A DNA stretch of 64,000 nt, taken from positions 1 through 64,000 of IMG/VR virus record IMGVR_UViG_3300008117_000088, one strand, 5' to 3'. Below are positions 20,432-28,175 of this stretch, piece by piece. The position numbers and the translations under genes are program-made. The notes below the pieces were generated by a model. It saw only the letters and a list, made by a program, of their open reading frames with translations. It did no database searches and was not told the DNA's origin. Numbering within the stretch: position 1 is the stretch's first letter; the number at the start of each line of letters is the position of its first letter. The DNA comes from a virus.

Positions 20432-20971
20432 TTATTTCCAACCTGGACGCATGTTAGACAATTGACTAATGCGTTTTTGATTCATTGTGTATGGGGAATC
20501 ACTACGTACCGAAGGACCGGCTTTTCCGTCGTTTGGTAAGTGTGGAGCTGGGGCTAACTTGGCTACATCCGCATTGCGGGGCGCCATTCTTACTCCATTG
20601 ACCATTACGCTTTTCATTTGACGTTTAATTCCACGATCCGCTTCAAGCCCGGATGGGTAATAATAGTCTGATGGATCAATACGCTCACCACGGTGAACAC
20701 CACGTTGATAAGAACGCTGACCAACGCGATTCTTTACGCCATCTAAAACCTTATCGGAAGTGCTGGAAGATCTACCGCGATCATCTCGACGGCTACGAAT
20801 TGTTCCTAAATAACCATTCGGATATTCGGCCTGAGGTTCACGACCAACACCCATTCGCAAAAAGTCCATTTCAGAACGAGCGACGGGTACGCCACCACCA
20901 CCATAGGTTGTATTAGTGGCATACATGCCACCTGCGCCAAGTGATTGGACGTTTTGATGTGGACTAGGCAT
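20432..20971 (-). CDS. Hypothetical Gly/Arg-rich protein
   Basis: 179 residues, Gly, Arg, Ser and Pro rich (RSRRDDRGRSSSTSDKV), probably largely unstructured. It could be a virion or DNA-associated protein; no domain seen. Confidence 0.8.
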   Translation of the reverse strand: MPSPHQNVQSLGAGGMYATNTTYGGGGVPVARSEMDFLRMGVGREPQAEYPNGYLGTIRSRRDDRGRSSSTSDKVLDGVKNRVGQRSYQRGVHRGERIDPSDYYYPSGLEADRGIKRQMKSVMVNGVRMAPRNADVAKLAPAPHLPNDGKAGPSVRSDSPYTMNQKRISQLSNMRPGWK

Positions 20972-20994
20972 TCTCTAATTGTAAGTTAGGGAGC

Positions 20995-22167
20995 CTAAGC
21001 AATCACAGTTAACTCTCTGCGTGGATCAAAACCATCGCCCACCACCATGGAAACTATGCCGGGGGCGCTCTCTAAACCGCTCTTATCCCTGAACCAAGCG
21101 GATCCATTGTCCATGGTTGGGTTTTGAACAAACAATCTAGGACCAACGCTTCTTGTGTAATAGTGATGGAAATGACCAACATTTAAAATATCTGCCTGAG
21201 CAACTGAACAACGACCAAGGGCTTGACCTTGCCACCACTTAATCATGTCTTTTGCTTGATGACCATGAGCCATTCCGTAAAGAACACCGCTCACCTTTAT
21301 TGCCAATGTGCTGTCATCTTTAGCTGGAAATCTAAATTCAACTTTATCTTTTAAGTATTCGTTTTCTGCACAAGCGTCTGCTACAGCAGCGACTACTTCA
21401 ATTTGCCATGAATCTTCCGGTCTACCGACTAAAAAGCGCTGCACTTCATCGTGGTTTCCAGGAACAACAGGGACAATAATTTTATCCGCTAACTGGGCAA
21501 AAGCCTTAATCTGTGACAAAAGGACTCTGCGACCAACTCGTACTTGTTCTGAAACACCTATGTCGTGACGCCCCATGACTTTACCCTTTTGGCTTGTCAT
21601 ACCTTCAACGCAGTCTCCAAGTTGGGAAAGAACAACTTGATTGATTCCATATTGAGCTGCAATTCTCTTATGGTGCTCAACTGTTGAGTTTATTGATCCA
21701 AGAACTCTATCTATGATTGCTGGAGTGTCGTCTTTTCCATATTGTGTATCGCTAATACTGTAGATTGCGGTCAAATCACCTTTAAAACTTTGTACATTTT
21801 GTGGAACCCACGTTGAAAGTTTTTCAATTAAAGCTTCTTTGTCATAATCGTTTGAACTACTGGATGTTACTGGAACTACATTAACTCTAAATGATTCTAA
21901 CCATTCTCCATCGTACCTTTGCCATCTAGACCTTCTATGCGATATTACTGCCCACTCTTCCGGGTTTAAATTTGCTTCTCTTAATATTTCTTCAGCACCT
22001 GGGGTTGTTCCGTCTGGTCTTGGGGTTGAGATTACAAAACCGCCATCTGTGCCAATTTCTGATCTAGGACGCCAAGCTTCTGGGATGTCCTTTGTTACCG
22101 AGTCTGACCCTTCTTGACCAGCGTTTATAAACTTAGAAAACTCATCTTTTATTGACATGAGCACCAT
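20995..22167 (-). CDS. Calcineurin-like metallophosphoesterase
   Basis: 390 residues (start at 22167 or, 9 bases inside, 22158). The metal-binding motifs come in order: SDTQYGK (D-x-[HQ]), LGDCVEG (GDxxxG), VPGNHDE (GNH[DE]), AHGH and VGHFHHYY (GHxH). The family includes nucleases such as Mre11/SbcD and phosphodiesterases. Phages of Actinobacteria often carry such a gene directly after a small HTH protein, as here. Substrate unknown; a nuclease role in the DNA module is plausible. Confidence 0.88.
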   Translation of the reverse strand: MVLMSIKDEFSKFINAGQEGSDSVTKDIPEAWRPRSEIGTDGGFVISTPRPDGTTPGAEEILREANLNPEEWAVISHRRSRWQRYDGEWLESFRVNVVPVTSSSSNDYDKEALIEKLSTWVPQNVQSFKGDLTAIYSISDTQYGKDDTPAIIDRVLGSINSTVEHHKRIAAQYGINQVVLSQLGDCVEGMTSQKGKVMGRHDIGVSEQVRVGRRVLLSQIKAFAQLADKIIVPVVPGNHDEVQRFLVGRPEDSWQIEVVAAVADACAENEYLKDKVEFRFPAKDDSTLAIKVSGVLYGMAHGHQAKDMIKWWQGQALGRCSVAQADILNVGHFHHYYTRSVGPRLFVQNPTMDNGSAWFRDKSGLESAPGIVSMVVGDGFDPRRELTVIA

Positions 22168-22382
22168 TTATTTCTGTGAGATTTAAAAGTGGTTAATCCT
22201 ACGTCAAGATCATCAAACTTTGCTATTAAAAACCTATGCAAACTTGCTGTTGACGCGGATTCTGATAATAGATCAATAATTTCTTGTTGTAATTGATCGT
22301 CTTTGTTTGCCAACCATTGACCCATAGAACAAAAACCCTTGCTGTTAATAGCAATGGGAGTTGGCGTAGGTGTTATCTCCAT
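22149..22382 (-). CDS. Small HTH-like protein
   Basis: 77 residues. WLANKDDQLQQEIIDLL, then a helical pair and GLTTFKSHRNKWCSC at the end. The layout and the terminal (V/T)xxHRxxxCxC motif resemble short helix-turn-helix proteins that lie upstream of metallophosphoesterases in actinophages. Overlaps the phosphoesterase start. DNA binding is inferred. Confidence 0.65.
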   Translation of the reverse strand: MEITPTPTPIAINSKGFCSMGQWLANKDDQLQQEIIDLLSESASTASLHRFLIAKFDDLDVGLTTFKSHRNKWCSCQ

Positions 22383-22427
22383 TGCACGTATTAAATCACA
22401 GCCGTGTAATTGGGTGCAAAATAGAAT

Positions 22428-22448
22428 GCCCCCCTTACGGTGGGGGGC
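22428..22448 (-). terminator. Probable intrinsic terminator
   Basis: GCCCCCC and GGGGGGC flank a TTACGGT loop; on the minus strand the stem is followed by ATTCTATTTT. It ends the transcript of the gene at 22466-22789. Confidence 0.8.
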
Positions 22449-22465
22449 TAACCGCCTAGGTATTA

Positions 22466-22789
22466 CTAGGATTGACTGCTGATGCCCTCTTTAAAGTTTG
22501 GGGCAGTGCGACGAACAGCAGCCGAGAACAAGCGACCATTTGCTTGGGTCATTCCGGCTTCCGGTGCTGCATATGAAGGCATTGAAACTTTGATTCCGCC
22601 ATAAGTAGCTTTACCAGTTGCCTTTTTATTTGTTCGTGCAGGCTTTGCCTGCTTGTAAGGGTCCGCAGCTTGTGCGCCCTTCTTCTTTACAAGTTTTGCT
22701 TTTCCGGTGCCTTCAGCGGAAGCGTTGCGGAATCCGCGAGCTGCGCTGGTGCCCATAGTTTCAAACTTGCTCTTGCTTGATTCTTCCAT
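22466..22789 (-). CDS. Hypothetical Lys/Ala-rich basic protein
   Basis: 107 residues, Lys, Ala, Gly and Thr rich (GTGKAKLVKKKGAQAADPYK), without aromatic core, likely disordered and nucleic-acid binding by charge. It has its own terminator downstream, unlike its neighbours, so it may be strongly expressed. Confidence 0.8.
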   Translation of the reverse strand: MEESSKSKFETMGTSAARGFRNASAEGTGKAKLVKKKGAQAADPYKQAKPARTNKKATGKATYGGIKVSMPSYAAPEAGMTQANGRLFSAAVRRTAPNFKEGISSQS

Positions 22790-22834
22790 AGTTACCTCTT
22801 TTGGCCAAAGGGTTGAAATTAAAATGTACCAGTA

Positions 22835-23107
22835 CTACGTGGTTTTTACTTCGAATACGATGGCCGAAATCTGACCATCATGGCTTTCGATGCTGGCAAA
22901 ACCTGGAACGCATACTAGATCGATGCCTCGTGGAGCGGTGTAACCGCGAGCAATAGCAATGGCTTTTACAGCTTGATTGACTGCTCCGGCTCCTACAGCT
23001 CTGATCTTGCATCCACGTGTTTCATACACGCTGTGTGCAATTGCTGAGGCAACGGATTGTGGGTTTGATCCTGCGCTTACACGTAAGATCTGTTCTTCTG
23101 TAGACAT
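22835..23107 (-). CDS. spoVS: SpoVS-like (Alba-fold) protein
   Basis: 90 residues matching SpoVS (family length about 86) along the whole chain: ILRVSAGSNPQSVASAIAHS, then IRAVGAGAVNQAVKAIAIAR and GYTAPRGIDLVCVPGF. In Bacillus SpoVS affects sporulation and septation; its fold is Alba-like, suggesting nucleic-acid binding. Its role in a phage is not established. It lies between an unknown basic protein and zinc-ribbon genes at the end of the replication block. Confidence 0.92.
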   Translation of the reverse strand: MSTEEQILRVSAGSNPQSVASAIAHSVYETRGCKIRAVGAGAVNQAVKAIAIARGYTAPRGIDLVCVPGFASIESHDGQISAIVFEVKTT

Positions 23108-23186
23108 GTTGTGAACCTCTGAGTACGTTTAGTGGGTCTCCCTAACGTAAATTATGAGGGGTCTTTATTAGGGTGTAACGCTAAAC

Positions 23187-23396
23187 CTAGGGTTTGTCTA
23201 AAGGGGTTGGAGCCTTGGCAAAAGTGCCACAAGAAGCACACTCCATGTCTAGGAAATACGTGGATATCTCATAGTCTTCAAAACAAGCCTTGATATTCCA
23301 TATATTTGACTCGCATACAGGGCATTCATGAAGGACCTGGTCTTGATAGTCCAAAGATCCTGAGTAATCAGGCTTTAGTTGGCGAATCGATTTCAC
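23187..23396 (-). CDS. Zinc-ribbon small protein
   Basis: 69 residues. LHECPVCESNIWNIKACF followed by DMECASCGTFAKAP: two C-x2-C knuckles with a beta-rich linker. Typical small zinc ribbon of unknown partner. Overlaps the upstream coiled-coil gene by 29 bases. Confidence 0.8.
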   Translation of the reverse strand: MKSIRQLKPDYSGSLDYQDQVLHECPVCESNIWNIKACFEDYEISTYFLDMECASCGTFAKAPTPLDKP

Positions 23397-23610
23397 TTTT
23401 TAACTTCTCTACTAGGGCTCTATTTTCCTCTAGTTGCTTTTCGATTGCCTCAATCTCTGACTCGGACAGTTTCTCTTTATTAGTCTCGTAAATCCGAACG
23501 CCCGCTTCTAGTGCCTGTTCAAATAAGTAAAGCTGTTGAATACGCCTAGCTCTGATGAACTCTTGTTGTTCTGCTTTGCGCTGTGCTCTTTTATCCTGAG
23601 TCTTGCTCAT
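23368..23610 (-). CDS. Coiled-coil small protein
   Basis: 80 residues from ATG 23610 (MSKTQDKRAQRKAEQQEF), which follows GAGGACAAGG; an in-frame start 15 bases upstream is less likely. Almost entirely helical and charged (ESEIEAIEKQLEENRALVEK), so a coiled coil is likely. Overlaps the upstream gene (ATGA). Confidence 0.8.
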   Translation of the reverse strand: MSKTQDKRAQRKAEQQEFIRARRIQQLYLFEQALEAGVRIYETNKEKLSESEIEAIEKQLEENRALVEKLKSEIDSPTKA

Positions 23611-23780
23611 CCTTGTCCTCCCCAACCGCCACCTTTAAAATGTAATCCGGGCGCTGTCCAAATCCTAGTTAAAGTACTTTTACACAACTCGCATGAATAT
23701 TCTTGCTCAGGTTCGTCAAACCCTCGCATAAAGGTAGTGCGATCACCGCAGTTATCGCATACATATTCGTAAGTTGGCAT
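23607..23780 (-). CDS. FmdB-type zinc-ribbon protein
   Basis: 57 residues. MPTYEYVCDNCGDRTTF, a second CELC knuckle, and the ending APGLHFKGGGWGGQG reproduce the FmdB/CxxC putative regulatory family (MPxYEYxCxxCG ... GGGW). Function in phage unknown. Overlaps both neighbours by 1-4 bases. Confidence 0.85.
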   Translation of the reverse strand: MPTYEYVCDNCGDRTTFMRGFDEPEQEYSCELCKSTLTRIWTAPGLHFKGGGWGGQG

Positions 23781-24349
23781 TATCGCTCTCTATATTCTGC
23801 TGAGTTCAGCTTATCGTAAACTTCTTTTTCGTAGCTTAGTTTAGCCTTTCCAGAAACAATATGTGCTAAACCATATGAATCAGCAGCATTATCATCTGTA
23901 AACTCTGCGCCCCATTTCTTGTATACGTTAAGGAGGATTTGGCTCTTTGAAGTGCCTTGTCCTTTACCGGTTACGTATTTCTTAAGGCTGGTGGGTGGGA
24001 CTATTAATGGGTATTTTCCAGCCTCTAGTCCTTTGAGTTTATACAAAGTAAGTTTAACTACTCCGCCAAGTTCACCTAACATGTTAGCCATTTGAGATCC
24101 AAATGCATAACCTTCTATGGCTACATCTTTTACTACGGCATTTGCCATAGACTCGTTTAGGGTTTCAATTATGTGGTTTTCAATTTCGTTTAAGCGCTCA
24201 GGGCCACGAGTTTCAAACCTAGCAACTGTGGTTTTGTAAGAGCCGTCTTCAGCAAAAGCAGTCATAGCAAATCCGCTATAGGACTGATCAATGCCTATAT
24301 AAAGATCAGAACCGTGTGTGTATCCGGGTCCAAAAGACTTTAGTCTCAA
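23780..24349 (-). CDS. RuvC-like Holliday-junction resolvase
   Basis: 189 residues of the RNase H fold: LYIGIDQSYSGFAM (first catalytic Asp), VAIEGYAFGS (catalytic Glu), and DDNAADSYGLAHI with the final acidic pair. The 'GIDxSxxxxG ... IEG ... DxADAxGLA' order is that of RuvC and phage RuvC-like endonucleases. It would resolve recombination and replication intermediates before packaging. Confidence 0.85.
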   Translation of the reverse strand: MRLKSFGPGYTHGSDLYIGIDQSYSGFAMTAFAEDGSYKTTVARFETRGPERLNEIENHIIETLNESMANAVVKDVAIEGYAFGSQMANMLGELGGVVKLTLYKLKGLEAGKYPLIVPPTSLKKYVTGKGQGTSKSQILLNVYKKWGAEFTDDNAADSYGLAHIVSGKAKLSYEKEVYDKLNSAEYRER

Positions 24350-24837
24350 GGGAACATCCTTGTACTCTTATTAAAAGAAGATGTGCGTCTAGTTAACTCA
24401 CGACTTACTAATTGAGTGTTTCTATCTATGTTGTTAACCATAACTTCAATTAGTTTTTTGTAGGCGTATTTAGCTGACACCGCCTCTCTCATTTCGATTA
24501 TCTCTGGGTCTGCGGATAGTCGAGCCTTTGTTAGCGTTATGGTTTCTTTTTTATTATTTTCATGAGCTGCAATAAATCTTTTACTTTCAAGAAAATCAAG
24601 CGATTGTTCTGCATTTTTTTCATCAATTAAAGCACAAGAATATTGGGCAGATAGGAAATTGGCATAGGCAGTTAGTTCAGCAAATAGATTCATCAGACCT
24701 TCGTCGTCTAACTCAGTTATATCTGTAGGCACGGAAGGTATTGCAATTTCCATACGTGTGGAGAAGTTGAGACCTTGGTTCTTTAATACATCAATAATAG
24801 ATTCGCTAGATCCAACATTGATTGCTAGTTCTCCCAT
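24346..24837 (-). CDS. Conserved helical phage protein
   Basis: 163 residues, all helical. DDEGLMNLFAELTAYANFLS, TITLTKARLSADPEIIEMRE and QLVSRELTRRTSSF recall a family of actinophage proteins found between nuclease genes; no function is known to me. Overlaps the RuvC-like gene by 4 bases. Confidence 0.8.
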   Translation of the reverse strand: MGELAINVGSSESIIDVLKNQGLNFSTRMEIAIPSVPTDITELDDEGLMNLFAELTAYANFLSAQYSCALIDEKNAEQSLDFLESKRFIAAHENNKKETITLTKARLSADPEIIEMREAVSAKYAYKKLIEVMVNNIDRNTQLVSRELTRRTSSFNKSTRMFP

Positions 24838-24839
24838 GT

Positions 24840-25697
24840 TTACTCCTCCGTGTAATTGCTACATTTGTTACAGCCGGCTACGCCGTTAATATTACATGTA
24901 GGGGGTACTCCCCCGTCAACTGCTGAAATGATTTGAGCAGCGTGATCAAATAGCTCAGCCACCCCAAAATCGCTTTTTGCAATTACAAACTCTTTTACCT
25001 CGTGCAAACCTTTGGCTTCATAAAGAATCAAGGCTTCTTTAGGGGCATTAGGTAGACCCATTAATTCCATAAGCTTCATGTAAATCTGAGCTTGTTGGAT
25101 ATGCTCGTGAAACGGGGCCTTAACAGCATCCCACATGCTTTTAAAGTCAGGATTGTTCATGCCAATCTCTGGTGCATACCAACGAATACTGCCTTCTCCA
25201 ATAGATTTAACTTCTAACAGAAGAGGGTCACCAAATTCGACAAGCCATCCATCTGCGTGACCGGAAATCCTTAACGGATCAAAACTTAAAGGAACTTCTT
25301 CGTAAACAACGTTGTACTTGCATTTACCTGGGTGGTCAGAAGGTAAACCAAAATATTCTTTTTTACATACGGTGCAAAACCATTTTCCTTTTAATTTGCC
25401 CATCTCATGAAACCAGTTTTGCCAAGTTTTGTGAATACTGTGACCTTGAGCAAATATCAATGCTCTGCGAAGTCCAACTGGTTCGTGCTTTGGCTTTTCA
25501 CCTTTTAACCAAAAGTATTGAGCTCTGTGACACCAAGAAGCGGATGCCATCTCAGACGGATGTATAACTAATGAAGATCTATTTGAAGGAGGTCTGCTAA
25601 GTAAGTATCTGTCTACGTGACCAATTACTCGACTGCTTTTATCCGTCGCCAAAAATGCTTTTAACGCACCTGATGGTCTTACTTTTTCTTTACCCAT
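24840..25697 (-). CDS. Cas4/RecB-like PD-(D/E)XK exonuclease
   Basis: 285 residues. The nuclease core is visible as ISGHADGWLVE (Asp of motif II), DPLLLEVKSIG (ExK) and a QAQIYMKLM helix (QxxxY). An early WCHRAQYFW Cys and the C-terminal CNINGVAGCNKCSNY group give the four Cys typical of Cas4-type Fe-S nucleases; an extra C-x2-C/C zinc loop lies near residues 107-126. Likely 5'-3' end resection in recombination with the RecA-like protein. Confidence 0.85.
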   Translation of the reverse strand: MGKEKVRPSGALKAFLATDKSSRVIGHVDRYLLSRPPSNRSSLVIHPSEMASASWCHRAQYFWLKGEKPKHEPVGLRRALIFAQGHSIHKTWQNWFHEMGKLKGKWFCTVCKKEYFGLPSDHPGKCKYNVVYEEVPLSFDPLRISGHADGWLVEFGDPLLLEVKSIGEGSIRWYAPEIGMNNPDFKSMWDAVKAPFHEHIQQAQIYMKLMELMGLPNAPKEALILYEAKGLHEVKEFVIAKSDFGVAELFDHAAQIISAVDGGVPPTCNINGVAGCNKCSNYTEE

Positions 25698-26005
25698 TCT
25701 TCGAGTGTCTTCCCGTTCTTGGTCGCCTTACGCTTAAGAGCATTACGCTCTCTGTGGCTAAGACCGCCCCATATGCCGTGTTGTTCATCGTTTTGGTCCG
25801 AATACAGTAAGCACTCTATTCGCACAGGACATTCTGCCTTACCATCCTTGCCAAAGCAAACCGCCTTGGCTTTATCGGCAATAGGCTTATATTTAGTTTT
25901 ATCTCTGGGGGGAAACCAGTAATCAGTCTCGGGACTTGAGCACATGCCGCGACACTTGGCTTGGTATCGCCACTTTTCTACGCCTTCGTCTTCGTACAAG
26001 AGCAC
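25679..26005 (-). CDS. whiB: WhiB-family Fe-S regulator 2
   Basis: 108 residues. AKCRGM (first Cys), AVCFGKDGKAECPVRIEC with the remaining Cys, and HGIWGGLSHRERNAL fit WhiB, but with an 8-residue insertion in the C-x2-C spacing and a basic C-terminal tail (KRKATKNGK). Start is uncertain (GTG at 26005). It overlaps the Cas4-like gene by 19 bases, so its expression is tied to the recombination genes. It is a second paralogue of the gene at 11521. Confidence 0.85.
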   Translation of the reverse strand: MLLYEDEGVEKWRYQAKCRGMCSSPETDYWFPPRDKTKYKPIADKAKAVCFGKDGKAECPVRIECLLYSDQNDEQHGIWGGLSHRERNALKRKATKNGKTLEEWVKKK

Positions 26006-26316
26006 TCCAATAAGTATTGGCGCAGCTCTAAAAAGTCGTCTTCGGTCAGCATGACATAGTTTTCACCGTTAAGATGAAAGCCAAGGACAGGCATTCGACC
26101 GTCCAGAATTGCTTCTGTGACAATCTTTTCAAGAACCGCAGCCTTGATGGATACGGAGGCTTTGCCAGTCCACTTATGCTCTACGAGCAAATCTTTGGAT
26201 CTAACATCGCCTTTACGACTCCAGAATGCTCCGCTTCCAGCATTACGCTTTCCACCGATCTTCTTTGCAAGTCGTTCCTCGTGCTTCCTTGACTCCTTTT
26301 GTCCTTTACTCCGCAT
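25978..26316 (-). CDS. PD-(D/E)XK endonuclease, resolvase-like
   Basis: 112 residues from ATG 26316 (MRSKGQKESRKHEERLAKK), with GGAAG just upstream; a longer start at 26364 would run 58 bases into recA. NAGSGAFWSRKGDVRSKDLL then VEHKWTGKASVSI gives the GDV...(E/V)xK core of small phage endonucleases and Holliday-junction resolvases. With the RuvC-like gene this would make two branching-structure nucleases. Confidence 0.75.
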   Translation of the reverse strand: MRSKGQKESRKHEERLAKKIGGKRNAGSGAFWSRKGDVRSKDLLVEHKWTGKASVSIKAAVLEKIVTEAILDGRMPVLGFHLNGENYVMLTEDDFLELRQYLLECSCTKTKA

Positions 26317-27379
26317 TGTCTTCCGGCTCGACAACGTACTTCGAGCTCGCTCTGACGGTTTCAAGAACGTCCTTCTCCAGTGTTTCTTTTAGGTCGATCT
26401 CTTCTTTAATGGAGGCAACCATAGCATCTGAGCCTTGCCACTGCCTTTCGGCATAGCGGTAATAAGCCCCTGCTCGTTTAATTACGCCATTTAGAATACC
26501 TAAAGCAACAATTTCTTTAGCAAAATCATAGGACCCAGGACTGACAGATCCTCCTTCTGCAAAGTAAAAATCCATATAAGCGGTCTGAGATGGCGGGGCA
26601 GACTTGTTTTTCAAAGTTCTAGCCTTGATTGTCTGACCAACTCGACGCTTAGCGTCACCAGTTCCTACTTCAATCCACTCATCACGTTTAATCTCTACTC
26701 GAGTAAAGTAACTGTAGTTCTTACCTTTGCCTCCTGGAGTAGTGCGAGGATCTCCGTACATAACTCCAACTTTGTCACGCCATTGATTAATCATAATTCC
26801 AATAAACGGTCTTTCTGATTCAACAAGGCTTCTCTTTGATGCCTTACCTACTTTACGAAAGAACTTATTAGTCATGATTGCTCCACGACCTACTGTGAAC
26901 TCTTCCATTTCTTTTTCATTTTCTGCACTAGGTACAAGAGCAGGAAGGGAGTCGATAACAACGCAATCGATAGATTTGCTTTCAACAATTTGAATAACCG
27001 CTTCATAAACTTCTTCCATGATGTTAGATTCGATGACAAAAATTCTTGACACATCAACGCCACATAGTTCTGCGTACGATGGAACCCATTGCTCAGCTGC
27101 TACCCAAACTGTTGTAAATTCAGGATCGCGTTTTTGATTAGCCGCAATAGTTTTGAAAGCAATAGCAGTTTTACCATTGGACTCTTCTCCAATAATTTCA
27201 TGCCATTGATTGGCGGGCCATCCTCCGCCTAAAGCAACATCTAGCGCTAATGATCCGCTAGTAAATCTTTCTGATAAGTCGCGTATGTCTGATCCAATGA
27301 CAATAGTGTCATCACCAAACTTTTTGTTTAACTTTGCTACTACTTTTAAGAGGTCCGTATTTAGCGCCATAGATTTCAT
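26306..27379 (-). CDS. recA: RecA-like recombinase
   Basis: 357 residues. Walker A GEESNGKTA at 64-72 (bacterial GPESSGKTT), Walker B CVVIDSLPALVP, and the GGKGKNYSYFTRVEIKR segment matching RecA loop 2/NALKFYAS region. It catalyses strand exchange and would work with the neighbouring Cas4-like and resolvase-like nucleases. Start overlaps the upstream TAA (TAATG); a second Met at residue 4 is possible. Confidence 0.92.
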   Translation of the reverse strand: MKSMALNTDLLKVVAKLNKKFGDDTIVIGSDIRDLSERFTSGSLALDVALGGGWPANQWHEIIGEESNGKTAIAFKTIAANQKRDPEFTTVWVAAEQWVPSYAELCGVDVSRIFVIESNIMEEVYEAVIQIVESKSIDCVVIDSLPALVPSAENEKEMEEFTVGRGAIMTNKFFRKVGKASKRSLVESERPFIGIMINQWRDKVGVMYGDPRTTPGGKGKNYSYFTRVEIKRDEWIEVGTGDAKRRVGQTIKARTLKNKSAPPSQTAYMDFYFAEGGSVSPGSYDFAKEIVALGILNGVIKRAGAYYRYAERQWQGSDAMVASIKEEIDLKETLEKDVLETVRASSKYVVEPEDNAE

Positions 27380-27738
27380 TACCCCAGTTTACCAATAATC
27401 CCTTGGGGGTTCCAACCCCCTGTTTCTATTTGTAGTGCGGCCTGTGTGGGACCGGCATTTGGGACACTTATTCCTTTTCCAAGACCGCTACCACTTTGTT
27501 TTAACGGATAACCACAGTCATAACATCGAGCGCGAGCTCCCTCAAAGCTTCCATAATTTTTACTGCGACATTCTGGACACGCTGAAATTTGTACAGCACT
27601 TTGCGGAAGATTTGGTTGAGCCGGTCTTGCTGGTGGAGCCATAGTCATTGGCTGTTGAGAAGGAGGCATTGGTGGAAGGTTTGCTGGTCTTGCTTGGGGT
27701 TGCGGAGTCCCTAATTTATTAGCCCACCAACTACTCAT
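27379..27738 (-). CDS. Pro-rich protein with zinc ribbon
   Basis: 119 residues. A Pro/Gln/Met-rich first half (PPMPPSQQPMTMAPPARP) is probably disordered. Then SACPECRSKNYGSFEG and ARCYDCGYPL form a zinc ribbon, followed by a Gly-rich tail. Similar proteins sit near recA in actinophages. Possible ssDNA or protein-binding adaptor. Confidence 0.8.
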   Translation of the reverse strand: MSSWWANKLGTPQPQARPANLPPMPPSQQPMTMAPPARPAQPNLPQSAVQISACPECRSKNYGSFEGARARCYDCGYPLKQSGSGLGKGISVPNAGPTQAALQIETGGWNPQGIIGKLG

Positions 27739-28175
27739 GTGCGAATGTCTCCTTTAACGGTATCGGTGCTAATGATACCTAACTCTAGCGCAGCCGCAAA
27801 AGCCGACAGTAAAGCCGAGTAACTGACTTGCCTATAAAGTTCTTCTACAACGTCTTTTTCATCAGTCAATTGTTTAGGGTCTAACTGATGGGTCTCAAAA
27901 TAATGATCAAATTGAAGTTCTGCAAAGCTTCTAGCGTTTATCTCTGTCATGGTCTCTATATAGGGGATAAGAGGCAAAACCCTAGAAATCCTCAGATCGC
28001 TGGCTTCTTCTTCCATCTCACTGCCCTCTATGCTGTCTGGGACCATCCCCACCACAGAAGCCATTTTGTTAGGTTCATCCAACCCGGCGTCATAGAAATA
28101 CCACCTGGCTAAGGTGGTCATAGGGATTTCGGTTACAAAGGTATCTTGTTTTTTGCGTTTCTTTTTGCGCCACAT
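27735..28175 (-). CDS. Hypothetical protein
   Basis: 146 residues. Very basic start (MWRKKKRKKQDTF) then an acidic helical body (MTEINARSFAELQFDHYFE). No domain recognised. It overlaps polA by one base and the zinc-ribbon gene by 4, so it is co-translated with replication genes. Confidence 0.85.
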   Translation of the reverse strand: MWRKKKRKKQDTFVTEIPMTTLARWYFYDAGLDEPNKMASVVGMVPDSIEGSEMEEEASDLRISRVLPLIPYIETMTEINARSFAELQFDHYFETHQLDPKQLTDEKDVVEELYRQVSYSALLSAFAAALELGIISTDTVKGDIRT

